A stretch of DNA of 64,000 nt. Origin: Ehretia macrophylla. Taxonomy: Eukaryota > Streptophyta > Magnoliopsida > Boraginales > Ehretiaceae. Every line of letters starts with the position of its first letter. Position 1 is the stretch's first letter. Below, one piece after another: positions 18,171 through 30,722 of the stretch. Location of the stretch: positions 25,693,498-25,757,497 of the forward strand of contig CM075767.1 in the NCBI GenBank assembly GCA_037974665.1, read 5' to 3'. A program made the position numbers and the translations under genes. The notes below the pieces were generated by a model that was not told the origin of the DNA, made no database searches, and saw only the letters and a program-made list of their open reading frames with translations.

Positions 18171-21100
18171 ATTGATAATTTTGGTAAGGATAGTTAATTC
18201 AATTACATATTGTTTAAAATAAATAAATTTATATAATTTTGTTGAATTTATTTGTGTTGTACAAATCTAATTTTTTGTGTTTGAAAACACTTTTTTAAAA
18301 AATTCAAAATTCAAAATTTACAAATTTTATATTTACTTAAATTTTATCCAAATCCTTACTCAAGTAGTGGATTCGTAATTCTACATTACCAAATTAATTT
18401 ATCATTTTTTAAGGACTACACTGCCCTTTGAGGTTTATTTTCTTTTTCATTGCCCTTGTAGAGTAAATGCATATAGTTGTTATACGCTTTAAGTTCAGAA
18501 CTATAATTTGTAGGCGATATGTGTATTATAAGTTTAAGAATTATTATAATCTTATGCCTTGAATTTGATATGTATTGAAAAAATAAGGACTACTATTAGG
18601 GTAAAATTAAAATAAAGAATCGTGAATAGAGAGTATTGTTGGAGCAAAATTAAAATAGAGAGTTTATAAAAATAGAGAGTCACCAATTTTACTCTCTATT
18701 ATAAAGAAAAAATAGAGAGTATATTGGAGTTGCCTTAGTTCTTCTTATTCTTCTTGCGAGCTTCTTCACGACGAATTTATTTTCTACATTTCTTAATCTT
18801 AGCTTCTTTTTTGTCTTCAAATTAGAAGCCCAAATCATAATTTATTTATTCGTCCATCATTATTTTCGGGTAGTCTTAACATACTTAGTCATCTAAAATC
18901 ACAAATTATTTATTCGTATTAGCTATTCATCAATAATAATTAATTAAGTTTAAATTTAAAATCTTGTAGTACTATTTGATAAAAATACATATTCGTGTCA
19001 AAGTTTCAAAAGTAGGACTCTAAGATATAGGGACAGAAAAAGAACACCAATAACAAATATATTTTATAAACCAAAAAATTAATTTAATACTATTTTACAA
19101 TTCTAAATAAGAGAATATAAATTTTTATAAATTTATTTATAGATCAAATAAATTTCACATACTTTCAATCTTTATTTTAAATTTTTACCCCGACAAAAAA
19201 AAAAAATTACACATAATTCTTGAGGGAAGCTTTAGGGAACCCTAAATATTAAAGAGAAAAGACCGTTGAGGAGCTGAGAAGTGGATGGGAAAAGCATCAG
19301 ATCCACATCAAAACCCAATCTCGTGAATGAAGGAACAGAAACATGGCCAATGCGTCATTTTATTCTGAAACAGAAACATTGTACAGCGCAAAACGTGCTG
19401 CTTCTGTTCCCACCAAAACAGTGACCCCACATGATTTTACTTCATACAAGACCATCATCAAATTGATTTTTTTATTCACTAATTTATAAAGTAGAAATAA
19501 AAATTAAATGTAGAAAAGTGTGTGGACTATGTGTGCGAAAGATATTGTTGAAATAACCCAGCAGTTGGGTGTAAATAGTAAGTGATTTGTAAATATCAAA
19601 CGATGTTGAGAGTTTGATTTTCTATAAAGTCGCTATGTTAAATAATTCTGGGTTAGGTCTTTTCTTTCAAATAAGAGTCAGACTTTATGTGTACTATTTA
19701 GATCGAATTCCAAATTAGTCTAGCCATTATAGTCCCGGACACCAAGACTTTAAACAAAAAAAAAAAAAAAGATATTGTTGAAATGGAGATCCTGCCAACC
19801 TCAATGGACGAAACTTCTATGATTAATTTTTCCAACACCTGGTTTTCTTTTTTCCGAGACCGCATTGATTTTCATGACACGAACGAAAAGAAGACTTCAA
19901 TGATTTGTAGTTTGAAAAGATGGCATACCTTCAGAAAGATGACAGCTAGACAAGGTTTGAATTAATAAAATAGTTATTTTGGAAAAAAATATTTAAAATA
20001 AATTTTAAAAAAGTGATTGAGATTCAAAATAACTAAATTTAGTGACTTATATTAAACTTCGTTTTAAAAATGGAAAAAGTAAAAAGATCCAAATTCCAAG
20101 TTAATCTTAAGTATGAAACATGGCTGTCAACCGATATTGTATATCTCCATATTCAAACTCTAATACGATATAACTTAAAACTATGGCAATGGGTAAATGA
20201 GAATAAAGTGGTAACATCTCAAAAGGTCAACGAGATGGTCAAAATTTTATATCTCAAAAAAATAATTATTGAACCAAAAAAAAAGCATGATTAGATATGA
20301 GGGAGGAAATATCCAATTCAATAGCATAGGACCCTTCAAAACAAATTTTGCCCCCAAAATCGATTAATCAACCATATACCGGATTGAGTTATTTATATAG
20401 TTAAGATAAAAACTCTTCCCGTCAACTAGTGTTCTGACTTACTCCTGAAACTTTGAACACTTGTAATATTGGAAGCAGACCCCTCTGGGATCAACTAGTG
20501 TAATATACATTTGAATATACGAGGTAGCTTTCCGAGGGGAAAAAAAAAACAACTCAATTGAATCAGAACATGGGGCAGTGGAAGCAATATTTGAAAAACC
20601 CAATGAATTTTCCAATGGACGTTGACTGCGGAAGAGCACAATGATTTGATGACCACTTCGGCTTGAGATTCCACATTGACATCTTTTTCCCTTTTTTTTA
20701 GCCCTCGCATCCACTTGTTTTCTATTCTTAAAATTCGAACTCTAATCACTCACAAATTTTATCTTTTATTCTTAAAATTTGAACTCTAACCACCCACAAG
20801 TCCGGAGTTATTTTACATTGATGTTCTTGTACCCATTTCTGGTAGCTAGGTCACTTGTATATCTGATGGCGAGTGCTTCAGCTTATGATGGTTCCTATAT
20901 GGAGAGCTTCGAGGCATTTCCATCTAAAATGGAACCTTCATGGCTCCTACAAACAACTGCAATCGCTGCTTGTTTTGTGTCATGGGAGAAGGTTGTGGTC
21001 TAAATCTTATATTTCAAAAAATATTATTGGATCCTTTGCTCTGAATTATTTTACTTATTAATCAAAAACATTAAATCTATTTTAAATTTGAAATCAAATG

Positions 21101-22286
21101 AATTATTTGTTAGTCCCTTGATGAAATAATCACTAACGATTTGCCAATATTTCGTGTCATGAAATACGAATTTTTCTTGAAATAATCACAATAATCAGTT
21201 ATTCTGGATTTTGTCTTACGATACACATAATTTGCAAGATGTTGCAAGTATTATAATCGTTTTAATCAAATGTTTTGAATTAATTGAATGTTGTAAGAGG
21301 TCCAAATATCAAGTAATTTTGTCTAAAGAAAATAATTGTGTTATGAATATTTGGCGTATGATTCAAAAGAGATGATGAAGTTGCATCAGTATTTTAATTT
21401 TAATATTTAGTAATATAGCTAGTACATCGGCCATAATGCCTAGATCATACTCTTTTTCTTTTTTTCTTGGGTTAGAAAAAGGAAGATATAACACAAAGTA
21501 TCAACCAATGGCAGAATGATTGTGAAGCCAAGGCTACTGGGGGATTAGAAAGCCAATCAAAGCGAAGAGATCCTATTCTAATTGTTCGAACAACTTAACC
21601 TAGTTTATAATTGACCTCACGATAAAGATGCCGAAGTGCATAGCCAGGAGTAAAAATAGGTAGAACAAGAAGTCATGGATGATAGAGGTGAGCCTCCAAT
21701 CTGATTCGAATGGAGTCCCAAAAGCCTGAGAATTTGAACAGATCATACTCTCTTTACTTGGTCAAGGAAAACGGTAATTCGGCCAATTTCAAGATTTGTA
21801 ATTAAGGAAATGATTTCCGATAAAAAATAAATAAATAAATAAATAAGAGAATGGTATAAAATAGAGATGATAAAACATGGTTAGTGTGTTTAAAATAAAA
21901 AGTATACGGAAAATTTTTTTACCGATCTAGATTGACATCAATTCGTAAAAAATAAAATGAGTTTTTAATGTATATAATTTCATTTCATTAAAAAATCAAT
22001 ATCAGTTTAAATTAATTGAATAACAATCAACTGCATAGTGCATCCTAGTGCTCATTGGAACTTTCAATATGATTAACTTTAGTCACATGGGTTCCACAAT
22101 GCTGATGCCTAGCAAGATGTTTCGTTTGAACCATTTTAAGGGCCTTTCGGCGTTTAAGACTCGCAGTTTTGATTAGACCAAAGTCTCGTAGGTTTTCATG
22201 TGTAAAAGCGAAAAGTAAGAGTATAATATAGAGAAAAAGAATGTTAAAATGATTAATCCATTAATGAAGTAAAAATCTTATAATAT
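18171..22286. other. AT-rich intergenic DNA
   Basis: No gene is supported. Visible details: an inverted and direct cluster of 'atagagagt' words at about 18620-18725 that looks MITE-like; a tandem duplication of a 'ttcttaaaattYgaactctaa' word at about 20720-20795; an (aaat)n run near 21820-21845. The short open frames near 19783, 20070, 20439 and 20779 have no recognisable content. Confidence 0.45.
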
Positions 22287-22860
22287 GTTTTTTTTTAATC
22301 AAAGATAAAATTTATATTGATAAATAAAGGATATAACAGAAAGTTAGACCGAACAAACCATACACGAGACCCAACAAGAAAAAAACATACTAAACCTAAA
22401 CAAAATTACAAAGTTCAAGAGACAAGCTCATGTCTATAAAAGCAAAATTAGTGCCAAACCTATAGGCCCAATAACACAAAACTTAACCCCAAGTAATAGA
22501 CACAAAGCAACCAAAGTAAGAGCCGCCGACGATACCACCAACAGCTAACAACGCACACCTACAACATCACCAACAATGCCATAAAGATGGCCACAAGCCT
22601 TCCAGAAGCGAGCCAGGAAGGAGCATGATATACCGGACACGCCACTCTACTGGAAGTAACACACTACAAGAGACTCCAATAGTCACAAATACGACAGAGT
22701 TCGAGCGTGGAAGTGGTAGAGATGTGGTCCACTAGAAGGCCTTCGAAAACACCACCAAACTCGGTGGTCAACATGAAAGGTGAGAGAGAATATAGTAACA
22801 ACCACTTTTGCCAGAGAAAATTGCTGCATGGAAGCTAAAAATAAACACTAGATTTGGGTG
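22287..22860 (-). mobile_element. retroposon 3' end (LINE-like), minus strand
   Basis: Read on the minus strand, transcript-like sequence ends in ...aaattttatctttgatt followed by a poly(A) tail (T-run at 22288-22296 on the plus strand). This form is common for plant LINE 3' ends. No RT or RNase H motif remains, so assignment rests on the tail and on sequence style. The 5' limit is approximate. Confidence 0.4.
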
Positions 22861-24637
22861 GGAGAAATCCAAAACACAAGATCTGATATTATTAGCAACC
22901 GAAAGACCAAAGAAGAAAATATATATATAAAGAAAAAGGAAAAACTGAAAAGAAGCAAAAAAAAGATGGAAAAAGGAGTAAAAGAGAGAAAAGGGAAAGG
23001 GAAAGCCCATCGATTAGCTGTCGGTACACAAATAAAACGAGACAAAACTCGCAAAGTAACGATGTTGCAAGCAGCTATGGAAGAAAGAAAGGGGAGAGAT
23101 GATGTGTTATTACAACTTGATTTAGACAAAATGGAATAGAAAATTGTGTGTGTGTGTGTGTGTGTGTTTTTTTTTTTTTTTTAACGCTAAAGGTATATAT
23201 CAAGCAATTAGTTTTTTTACGTGCAACAAGAAGTATTAATGAAGTTTATCTTTTTGACATTGATATAAGAAACAATACAACTTCACCCAAATATCATAGT
23301 TAGTGCATAATGGAGACCATGGTTTACGCTTTACACACAGATTGCGGCATAAATTAAAAATATAATTCTTGTTGCTAAGTAAATATATAAAATTTGATCT
23401 ACTAATATAAAATATAACGTTTGCACTAGTCAATGCTTAAACTTACCACCTTTCATATGGTTTGAAATCACATTTCTAACTATTAAAGTAAATATAAACA
23501 TTTTTCCAAACGCTTCATTTGTCTAGAGTAAAACAATTGTTCCTACGTTTAAATTTTCCATCCGATTATACCAAATAAATCAAATTAAATCTTGCCTAAT
23601 TCAGTAAAATTGATAATAGAAATATGATGATATCACTCTTTTTTTTTTAAAGTACGGTACATTTAAATTTTAGAAAAAATTAACTATTAATCACTTCCTT
23701 AAAAATATTAGAACAACACTTTTATCTGATAAACGGATGATTCGATTAAATATATAAGGGTAAGCTCTAAATTCATCTAACGGATGAAAGACTTTTGCTT
23801 AAGATTAATGAAAATTGTTACAATTGGTTAAAAAAAGGGGTAATCCAGCCACTACTGTACCGGTTACTGCCTCGAGATTCTAGAAAACCTTTTTCAATCC
23901 AAAGCTCCCACCTCACATGCCGACCTAACTCCAAGTCATTCTTCGAAACTAACGGGCAAATCTGACCACCCACGTGTCCAACACCCTATAGAGAGTACAA
24001 GTCCTCTGTACTGTTCACTCATTGGTTTCCAATTGCGATATTTTAAACAGATTTTCATTCTTCGACCAAAAAAAAAAAAAAAAACCAGATTTTCATTCCA
24101 AAATAATTTTGGAAGTGGGTGCGAAAATTGATGGGATTTCTCGCGGGAATCACCACCTGCGTGATCCCCTATCATTAAAAAATACCAAAAAACATAAACA
24201 AATAAAAAATAATACTTTATAGTTAGGGCGAATTTTACTTTGTCCCTAAAATATCTCTATGAATCTGTTTTTTTATCTTCAAAATTAATCATCTGAAATT
24301 ACTTTGTCACAAATATAGGTTTTGCTGATTACGTTATATAATTTTAGGTCTCACATAAATAAAAAAAATTCACATGACTCCTTGTAAATAATTTTCAAAT
24401 AATGCATTTTTTCTTTTCTTGCTTTTAATTTTGTCAACCATGTTGTTTCGTCTATTTCATAGGGTACCTTAGACATCTCTACATCTTATGTCTGGAGAGT
24501 CCATCCAAAATATTTGAACATCCAATACATGTCAAGTTGCAATCAGTTGTGGTTAAGGTTTAAAATTTGAACTATACTCTCCCATTACAAATATAACTTA
24601 GCATTTGATTGGCTTAGATTATATGTTGGGGTGTGTT
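22861..24637. other. AT-rich intergenic DNA with GT and poly-T tracts
   Basis: Contains (gt)n followed by a T-run (23143-23183) and several A-rich stretches that create spurious open frames near 22858. No gene is recognised. Confidence 0.45.
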
Positions 24638-25336
24638 CAAGGCGGAGCCAAAAATTTTATTCTGGAGGATCAATATTTAATTAATAATACTAATTATATT
24701 TAACATTTTAAACATAAACAAATGTAAAAAATACTATTTAGGAAAGATAACATAGAATTATGTAGATAAAAGTTTACCGATTCACTTATTGAAATTGGAC
24801 TGTCTCTCTTACATGGAATGTAATCCATCAATTATCGTATCAATAAGAACATCTTTAACAATTTCTTTTTCAATATAGATAATCTAGCCATCTATGAGAA
24901 AGTCACCTTCTATTTGGTTGTAAGATCCAGCAGCTTTGTTCAGTGAGCCCTATAATAAGAGTACAAGACCATCTAACAATTTTAGTTAGTTATAAAGTAA
25001 AATAAACAAATAAATTCTACAAAACATACCATACATACTTATATTTAATCTAAAACAAGAATAATTAACACATTTAATTTAATAAAAGGGGAATTGATGT
25101 ATGCATGTTTCAAAAATCTTATATATACTACGTAAAGAAATGCTAAACAAGTAGAGTATGAAAATAAAAAAGTTGATTAACTAGAAAAATTGAGAATTAA
25201 ATAGACAATCTATCAATATAAATACAAAAACTAACAATTAATAAATGTATTAATAGATATCTTAATCATATAGAAATAGAGTTTTTTAAAGTCGGGGTGT
25301 AAGGGAGGGGGCAAGTCCCCCTTATTTTCGCCCATG
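24638..25336. mobile_element. non-autonomous hAT-type element
   Basis: 699 bp starting caaggcggagcc and ending cgcccatg, the degenerate ends of a common plant hAT MITE class with ggcggagcc termini. The flanks ggtgtgtt (24630-24637) and gttgtgtt (25337-25344) match at 7 of 8 bases. The interior is AT-rich, with a G-rich and C-rich hairpin (ggggcaagtccccc) next to the right end. No transposase frame. Confidence 0.68.
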
Positions 25337-25344
25337 GTTGTGTT

Positions 25345-26300
25345 GCTGCAGCATAAGGCCGGTAATCTCTAGGTAAAATCAATATGTTCTACTTCTAATG
25401 AATTTTTTATCATTAAAAAAATTGTTAATTTAACATTTTGAAGAGAAATAACATCTCTAGCCTCTAGGGTATAATTAACGAAAGGTTTCCATATTCTTAA
25501 GGGAGATTCTCATTCTACTATTTGGTATCAACTAATTTTGTCCTTGAAATAAAAAGTAAGCCACATATCATATTTGTGAGAAGGATCAAATGGCGTGAGG
25601 CGTGATGCAAGTAGATGTCAAAATCTACAATCATGAATTTCGGGGCACTAGCAACCTACAAGGACATAACACAATAGAACGACGTGAGTTTAGGACACTC
25701 GTGTGGTGCCGGTCGAAGGCCCTATGATGCTCAAGTTAGTAATTTGTCAGTGAAAGTAATAATTTGAGAGAAAGTATGGTAAGAGTTGAGAAGACTACCG
25801 TAGGATCAGCGTCGATGTGGAGAGGATAGACCATTGGTAGGTAGAGGGAAAAGGCAGAGTGTTGCTAGGTGCGGTGAATACTCAATACCCTCTTCTTGCA
25901 TAGGTGTGACTTACTTATAGGTGTGGGTAGGGCAAGAGTCACGGACTCTTGGAACTTGAATTTTGAATAGACTACGAGATCGCTTATCGCTTAGGACAGA
26001 GTTAGTCACTATCCCAAGTCTTTCGATAATTATCTGCTCTTCGTAGGCAGGTCAATTGGGATGAGTCTTGAATCGCTTATCCCTTGAGACAAAATTGACC
26101 TTTATTTGAAGTCTGTCAATCATCATCCCGTCCTAGTTGGCTGGATAGCTAGAATGTCTCCTTAATCGTCTATTTGGAGATATGCGATAGAGTTTGAGTT
26201 GTCGTCGGGCCTAGCCAAAGGACTTGGGCCTTTTGTGGGCCTACGACGGGAGTAGGCCTCAACCCGTGGCATCGTATATGGGCCTTGGCCCAATAATTGC
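25345..26300. other. GC-richer repeat-like block, possibly an LTR remnant
   Basis: From about 25590 to 26290 base composition rises, and words such as ggtcgaaggccc, gatgctcaag and gggccttggccc appear, resembling Ty3/gypsy LTR sequence. No termini, primer site or duplication were found, so this is only a suggestion. Confidence 0.35.
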
Positions 26301-26935
26301 ATGTCAATTGGGATGAAGTGACTCGTTATGATTGGACCATGAGTTTTGGCGATAACAATGCGAGCATTTCCTTTTTGTTTTTCTCACTTCGTCCACCACT
26401 GCTCGCTCGGAGGAGATTAGGAATAGATGGACTTTTTATAGGATCCAAGAGAAAAAAACAGAGTCTTTGTCTAAAAAAATGTGTTAAAAAAAATTGATGT
26501 ATAAAACCTTTCAACAAGATATTATTTTTTCAACTCTATCAAAATAAAATCTAGTCCAAACATATATGCGATAATTTCTTATTTCGTAAGGTACAAATAT
26601 TTAAATTTGATTCCCTCTAAATATATATTTTTTTAGAAGAGTTATTTTTTTTGGAAAGCGTAGTACAATAAAAATTATAAACTGTGTTCAGAGAAAGTAA
26701 TTATCTATTAATAACTTTTATGATAGAATCAGTTAGGAAACTTGAGAGACAATAATTTACCCTATAAGATATATGCTTTAGCCGTAGACGTCGAGTCAAC
26801 TCTTAAACCAATATCACATCTTTTTCATTTTGCAGCCTTTCAGGTCTTGTCTACCACACACATTTCCCCGATCTTGCTTTTCCATTTTCCATTTTTTAAA
26901 AATAAAAAAAACTCCAAAAAAAATGAATCGTGTGA

Positions 26936-26942
26936 TATAAAT
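26936..26942 (+). promoter_or_regulatory. candidate TATA box for the gene at 28014
   Basis: tataaat lies about 60 bases upstream of a pyrimidine-rich leader (ctctctctctt from 27001) and about 1.08 kb upstream of the start codon, with an 800-nt leader intron between. Its role is inferred. Confidence 0.4.
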
Positions 26943-27142
26943 GCGGAGGAGCGGATTGTTTGTTATCTTTTCCTCCCTACACTTTGTCCAGACACTGACC
27001 CTCTCTCTCTCTTCATTTATTTTCTTTTCTTTCTTTTCCATTTGTTTTTTTCTTCTTCTATTTCTTCTTCTTATTAATATTTCAATTCCTCCTATCCTAG
27101 GAGCCGCCCTCCACTGTTTGTGTATAACTCCCAAAGCCAAAG

Positions 27143-27941
27143 GTAAAACTCTCTCTCTCTCTCTCTCTCTCTCTACATGCATATATGTTATGTATGTATT
27201 GGTGATATGCTGTAAGCTTGTAGAGCTTGTTTTGCAGCTCAGATGTAGTTTTCAAGTACCCTTTTTGCAATTTTATACATCTAAAGGTGGTTTTTTGAAC
27301 AAAACTTCAATTTCAGAAGCTGTTTTCTCCTTTTCACTGTCAGATTGTTCATTTTTCGAAATTTTTATCTTACTACTGATTTTTACTTAATTTTTTTTGG
27401 GTATTTTAAGTATAATATGCTGTAAAATAGGTTTCGTCGTTATAATATATGAGAATTTGTAACGCTTTTGTTTGAGCTCAAGGATTGAGATTTTCTCGTT
27501 AAACTATTACTATTTCCAGCTGATGTTTAGATAGAAATTATAGATTTTGTGGTAAGTGAAATTATAGATTTTTGTATAGATCTGCGGAGGAATTCAGGAA
27601 ATTGAAGATATTTTTTGAAAATTAATCCCTATTCAATTCGCAGAATATTTATTTAAAATTTTTTCCGTAGATCTGCATCGATTTTGTCGTCTTCATCACA
27701 AAGTTGAGAGCTTTTTGTGATTTTCATATAAAGGTCGAGCCCTAATTTGTCCGATTTAGCCGGCCAATTCGTCAAATTTTTTTTTGTCTTTATAGAAATA
27801 TTCGAAAAAAAAAATAAAATTTACGCGTTGACCAGATCTACGTCTTTGTTAAAAACATTATAAAGATTCTACTTTTTTTTGGTTTTATTTAATATTTGTT
27901 TCTGTTCATTGATTTTTATTTTTGTGCTTTTATTGTAACAG
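27143..27941 (+). other. intron in the 5' leader of the gene at 28014
   Basis: Donor AAAG|GTAAAA at 27143 and acceptor ...TTGTAACAG at 27941 bracket 799 nt of T-rich, ATG-poor sequence beginning with a (ct)n run (27151-27173). Leader introns of this kind are common in plant genes. It would bring the CT-rich 5' UTR within about 75 bases of the ATG. Confidence 0.55.
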
Positions 27942-28013
27942 GTTTGTGTGCATATAGATCTAATTTGAAGATAAATAGAAAATTAATATTTTTAATTAAT
28001 CTATAAAGAGAAG

Positions 28014-29457
28014 ATGAATCATCACTGTGCTATTCAACAAATCACTTTTGCTGCCCGTGAAGAGATGAGAAGCTCCGCCGTCGCGGCGATTTCCGATAAG
28101 CGGGATGCCGTTGTTTGCCCGAAACCGCGGCGGCTTGGCCTCTTTAACGCCACCGTTACTGACCCTCCTATTCGATCCCTCCGATGGCATGCTAGGTAAA
28201 TTTTCTTAAACTATGTGTCTTAATTTATGCTTAACTTTATAATTACTATTTACATACTGTGAATTTATTAAGTGGGTGTTAATTTATTTTTTTGATTAAC
28301 AGTCATCCACAAGAGGGGTGTGATACTAAAGCTGCAAATGAGCTGTTTGACATCATACTTGCAAAGGTTTGTATTACTATTCTTCAACTTCTTTTCAATA
28401 TCTTTCTTTTGATATGACTTGCTTCGTTATATTATTGATAATCTTTGTTGTTTTTAAGCATAATCTGCTGTTTTCAAGTGGCTTTACACGATCTTTGTGT
28501 GTGTATGTCGAAAAAAGCATAAAAAAGAAGAAAGTTATGTTCTTTTGTCTGATTAGTGGAATATTCTCCAACAAGTTTGTGTGGGTCTTTAGAATAAAGC
28601 TTTATATGCTCAATTTTGTGGACAATCATATGCTTTTGTGGATTGCAACTTGTGTGGATTATGTTCTTCGTTTCATAGCAAGTGGTTCGGAAACAATAGG
28701 CTATCGTGCGTTTCTTTCAATAAGTATTTGTCGTTTGATATGTGTAATTTGTATGCAACATGCTGTTTTAAGTGCTTCATGTACTTAGTTGTGTGACAAT
28801 CGTATGTTTTCGTGGGTTGCAACTTGTGTGAATAATGTTCTCTGATTCATAGCAAGTGGTTTGGAAACAATATGCTATCGATAACGTTTCTTTCAATAAG
28901 TATTAGTCGTTTGATATGTGTAATTTGTATGTAATATGCTGTTTTAAGTGCTATATGTACTCAATAGTTGTGTGGACAATCGTATGCTTTTGTGGGTTGC
29001 AACTTGTGTGAATTATGTTCTACAATTCGTAGATCAAGTGGTTCAGATACAATATGCTATCAATAATATTTCATTTAACAAGTATTAGTCGCTTGGTATC
29101 TGTACTTTGTATGTGAATGTGATGGGAAAGCTTTGGTTTCTACAGGGTGCTGTTAATGGTGTGGAGCAGCAATCTTCTGCACAGGTAGCCTCGTCGCCCC
29201 CATTTTTTTGTGGGTCTCCGCCGAGCAGAGTATCTAACCCGTTAATTCAGGACGCAAGATTCGGGGATGAGAAGGTCACCCCTGTTTCACCAAGGGCTAT
29301 TCCGATTCCCTCTGGACTGGGATCGTCCCCATCGTCATCTGCCAGAAAAGGCGGGTGCGTGAGGGCGAATTTTGGCAACAATCCGGCTGTGAGAATCGAG
29401 GGTTTCGATTGCCTTGACAGGGATCGCCGAAACTGCAGCATCCCTGCCTTGGCATAG
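28014..29457 (+). CDS. conserved plant protein of unknown function (3 coding exons, 185 aa)
   Basis: Exons: 28014-28195, 28303-28366 and 29146-29457 (stop TAG 29455-29457). All junctions are GT-AG: AG|GTAAAT, ACAG|TCAT, AAG|GTTTGT, TACAG|GGTG. They sum to 558 nt with no internal stop. The product starts MNHHCAIQQ. It has a basic PKPRR motif near residue 40, an ELFDIILAK motif in the middle, then PPFFCGSPPSRVSNP, a Ser-rich SPSSSARKGGCVR stretch and a C-terminus ending SIPALA. I recall this pattern from a plant-specific uncharacterised family with several Arabidopsis members, but cannot check it here. No signal peptide, membrane segment or catalytic motif is visible. The reading frame is intact, so this is the one clearly live-looking host gene in the window. 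Confidence 0.85.
28618..29115 (+). repeat. tandem repeat inside intron 2 of the 28014 gene
   Basis: About 2.8 copies of a roughly 175-bp unit starting at 28618, 28791 and 28972, each opening gtg(g)acaatc and including gggttgcaacttgtgtg and agtcgtttgatatg-like words. It accounts for most of the 779-nt intron. Confidence 0.85.
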
Positions 29458-30272
29458 GTTAAACCTTTATTCAATCCCCTATCAAACGAGGCAAGGAGTA
29501 CATAGATTACAACGAGTTTGTCAGCTACAATACTGATATTATTTAGAAGGGAAAAGAGAGAATTTTGAAGATTTTCGACGAAAATGAGGAAGTGATCAAA
29601 GTCCTTATGCCTAGTGTAAATATGTTCAAATGAGTCTTGTAAGTAATGCAATGTCAGTGTCTTTTTGTAAGTAATTAAGTTGTTATTTTAACCAAAATAA
29701 TTATGGTTTTAGGATTGATTCTATGTTTGATAGTAAGTGAGGAGGTCCTGAAAGGAACCCTCTTGTGATGGAGAGGTGTAAGTATGAGATGAGGCAAGGA
29801 GGAACTTTTTCAAAATTTGTGTCCATTTTGGGGTTGCTTTTGACAAGTTTATGGGCGGCTCCTATGGAAAAAGAATCTGTAAAAAAATCTTTGTAGTGGG
29901 GTGTTGAGTCATGGTTGTAGCCAATTCACTTTTTGTAAATATAGAAATATGAAATTCTACTAATGCTATGATTCTTCTCTGTTAAATCATTGTGGTGTTG
30001 GCTCTATTCTTTTCTGTCTTTTTATGTCACTAGTAAGATTTTAATTTATATTTAGAATATTTATAATAGAAGGAGATAGGTATCTTTTCTTTTCTATACC
30101 TTTGTTCCCTTTCTACTTTTGCTATGTGGAGTCCTCAATGATGAATGATGAATGATGATTCTTGCTTGTATGCCACGCGAAAATAATGAACAGAACGTGG
30201 AGAGCACCACCAAATTGAAGATTACTTTTTCATTTGAGATTTGGAAAAGAAAAAAATAGTTGCGTTCTCTAT
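29458..30272. other. 3' UTR and intergenic DNA after the 28014 gene
   Basis: The first few hundred bases are likely 3' UTR; no single poly(A) signal stands out. A gaatgat triplet repeat lies near 30138-30158. No further gene. Confidence 0.4.
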
Positions 30273-30339
30273 GGTGTTTGTTTGGATTCGGGAGGAAAAA
30301 ACTAATAAAGGAAAAAAAATGATTCAATAATAAAGGAAA

Positions 30340-30370
<31 letters not shown>

Positions 30371-30722
30371 ATTATATTTTGTTTGGATTGGGTAAAATTA
30401 TAAAGAAAATATTCATAAATGATTATATGTATTATTTGTTTAGACTGAAAAAGAAATGATAAGTTTTATATAGAAAATGACATGTTAATTCGTTTTTAAG
30501 AGTATAAGTGTAATAAATAGAAGGACAATATAGACATTGTGTAATAAGTGAACTGAAATCATTCCATATCATTCCAAATTGCAAAATAATCCTATTCAAT
30601 AATTTTACAAATCACTTCTAGTCATCTCAACTCCAAAACCCTCCAATTCAAACAAGTGCAAAAAATTAAAAACACCTCAAATCAAATTATTTCCTCTCAA
30701 ATCCCCCAATCCAAACGAAACC
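30273..30722. mobile_element. Tourist-like MITE containing a poly(G) tract
   Basis: The ends ggtgtttgtttggatt and (reverse complement of the right end) ggtttcgtttggattg are inverted and typical of PIF/Harbinger-type MITEs. Flanking triplets are tat and tta, so a TWA-type duplication is not clean. A run of about 30 G (30340-30369) interrupts the left arm. Confidence 0.5.

Noticed and set aside
22858..23139. Lys-rich 93-aa ORF
   Set aside because: A-rich low-complexity sequence with no recognisable motif; the opposite strand is equally open.
26941..27390. 149-aa Ser/Leu-rich ORF
   Set aside because: It spans the CT-rich 5' leader and leader intron of the 28014 gene and translates a (ct)n microsatellite.
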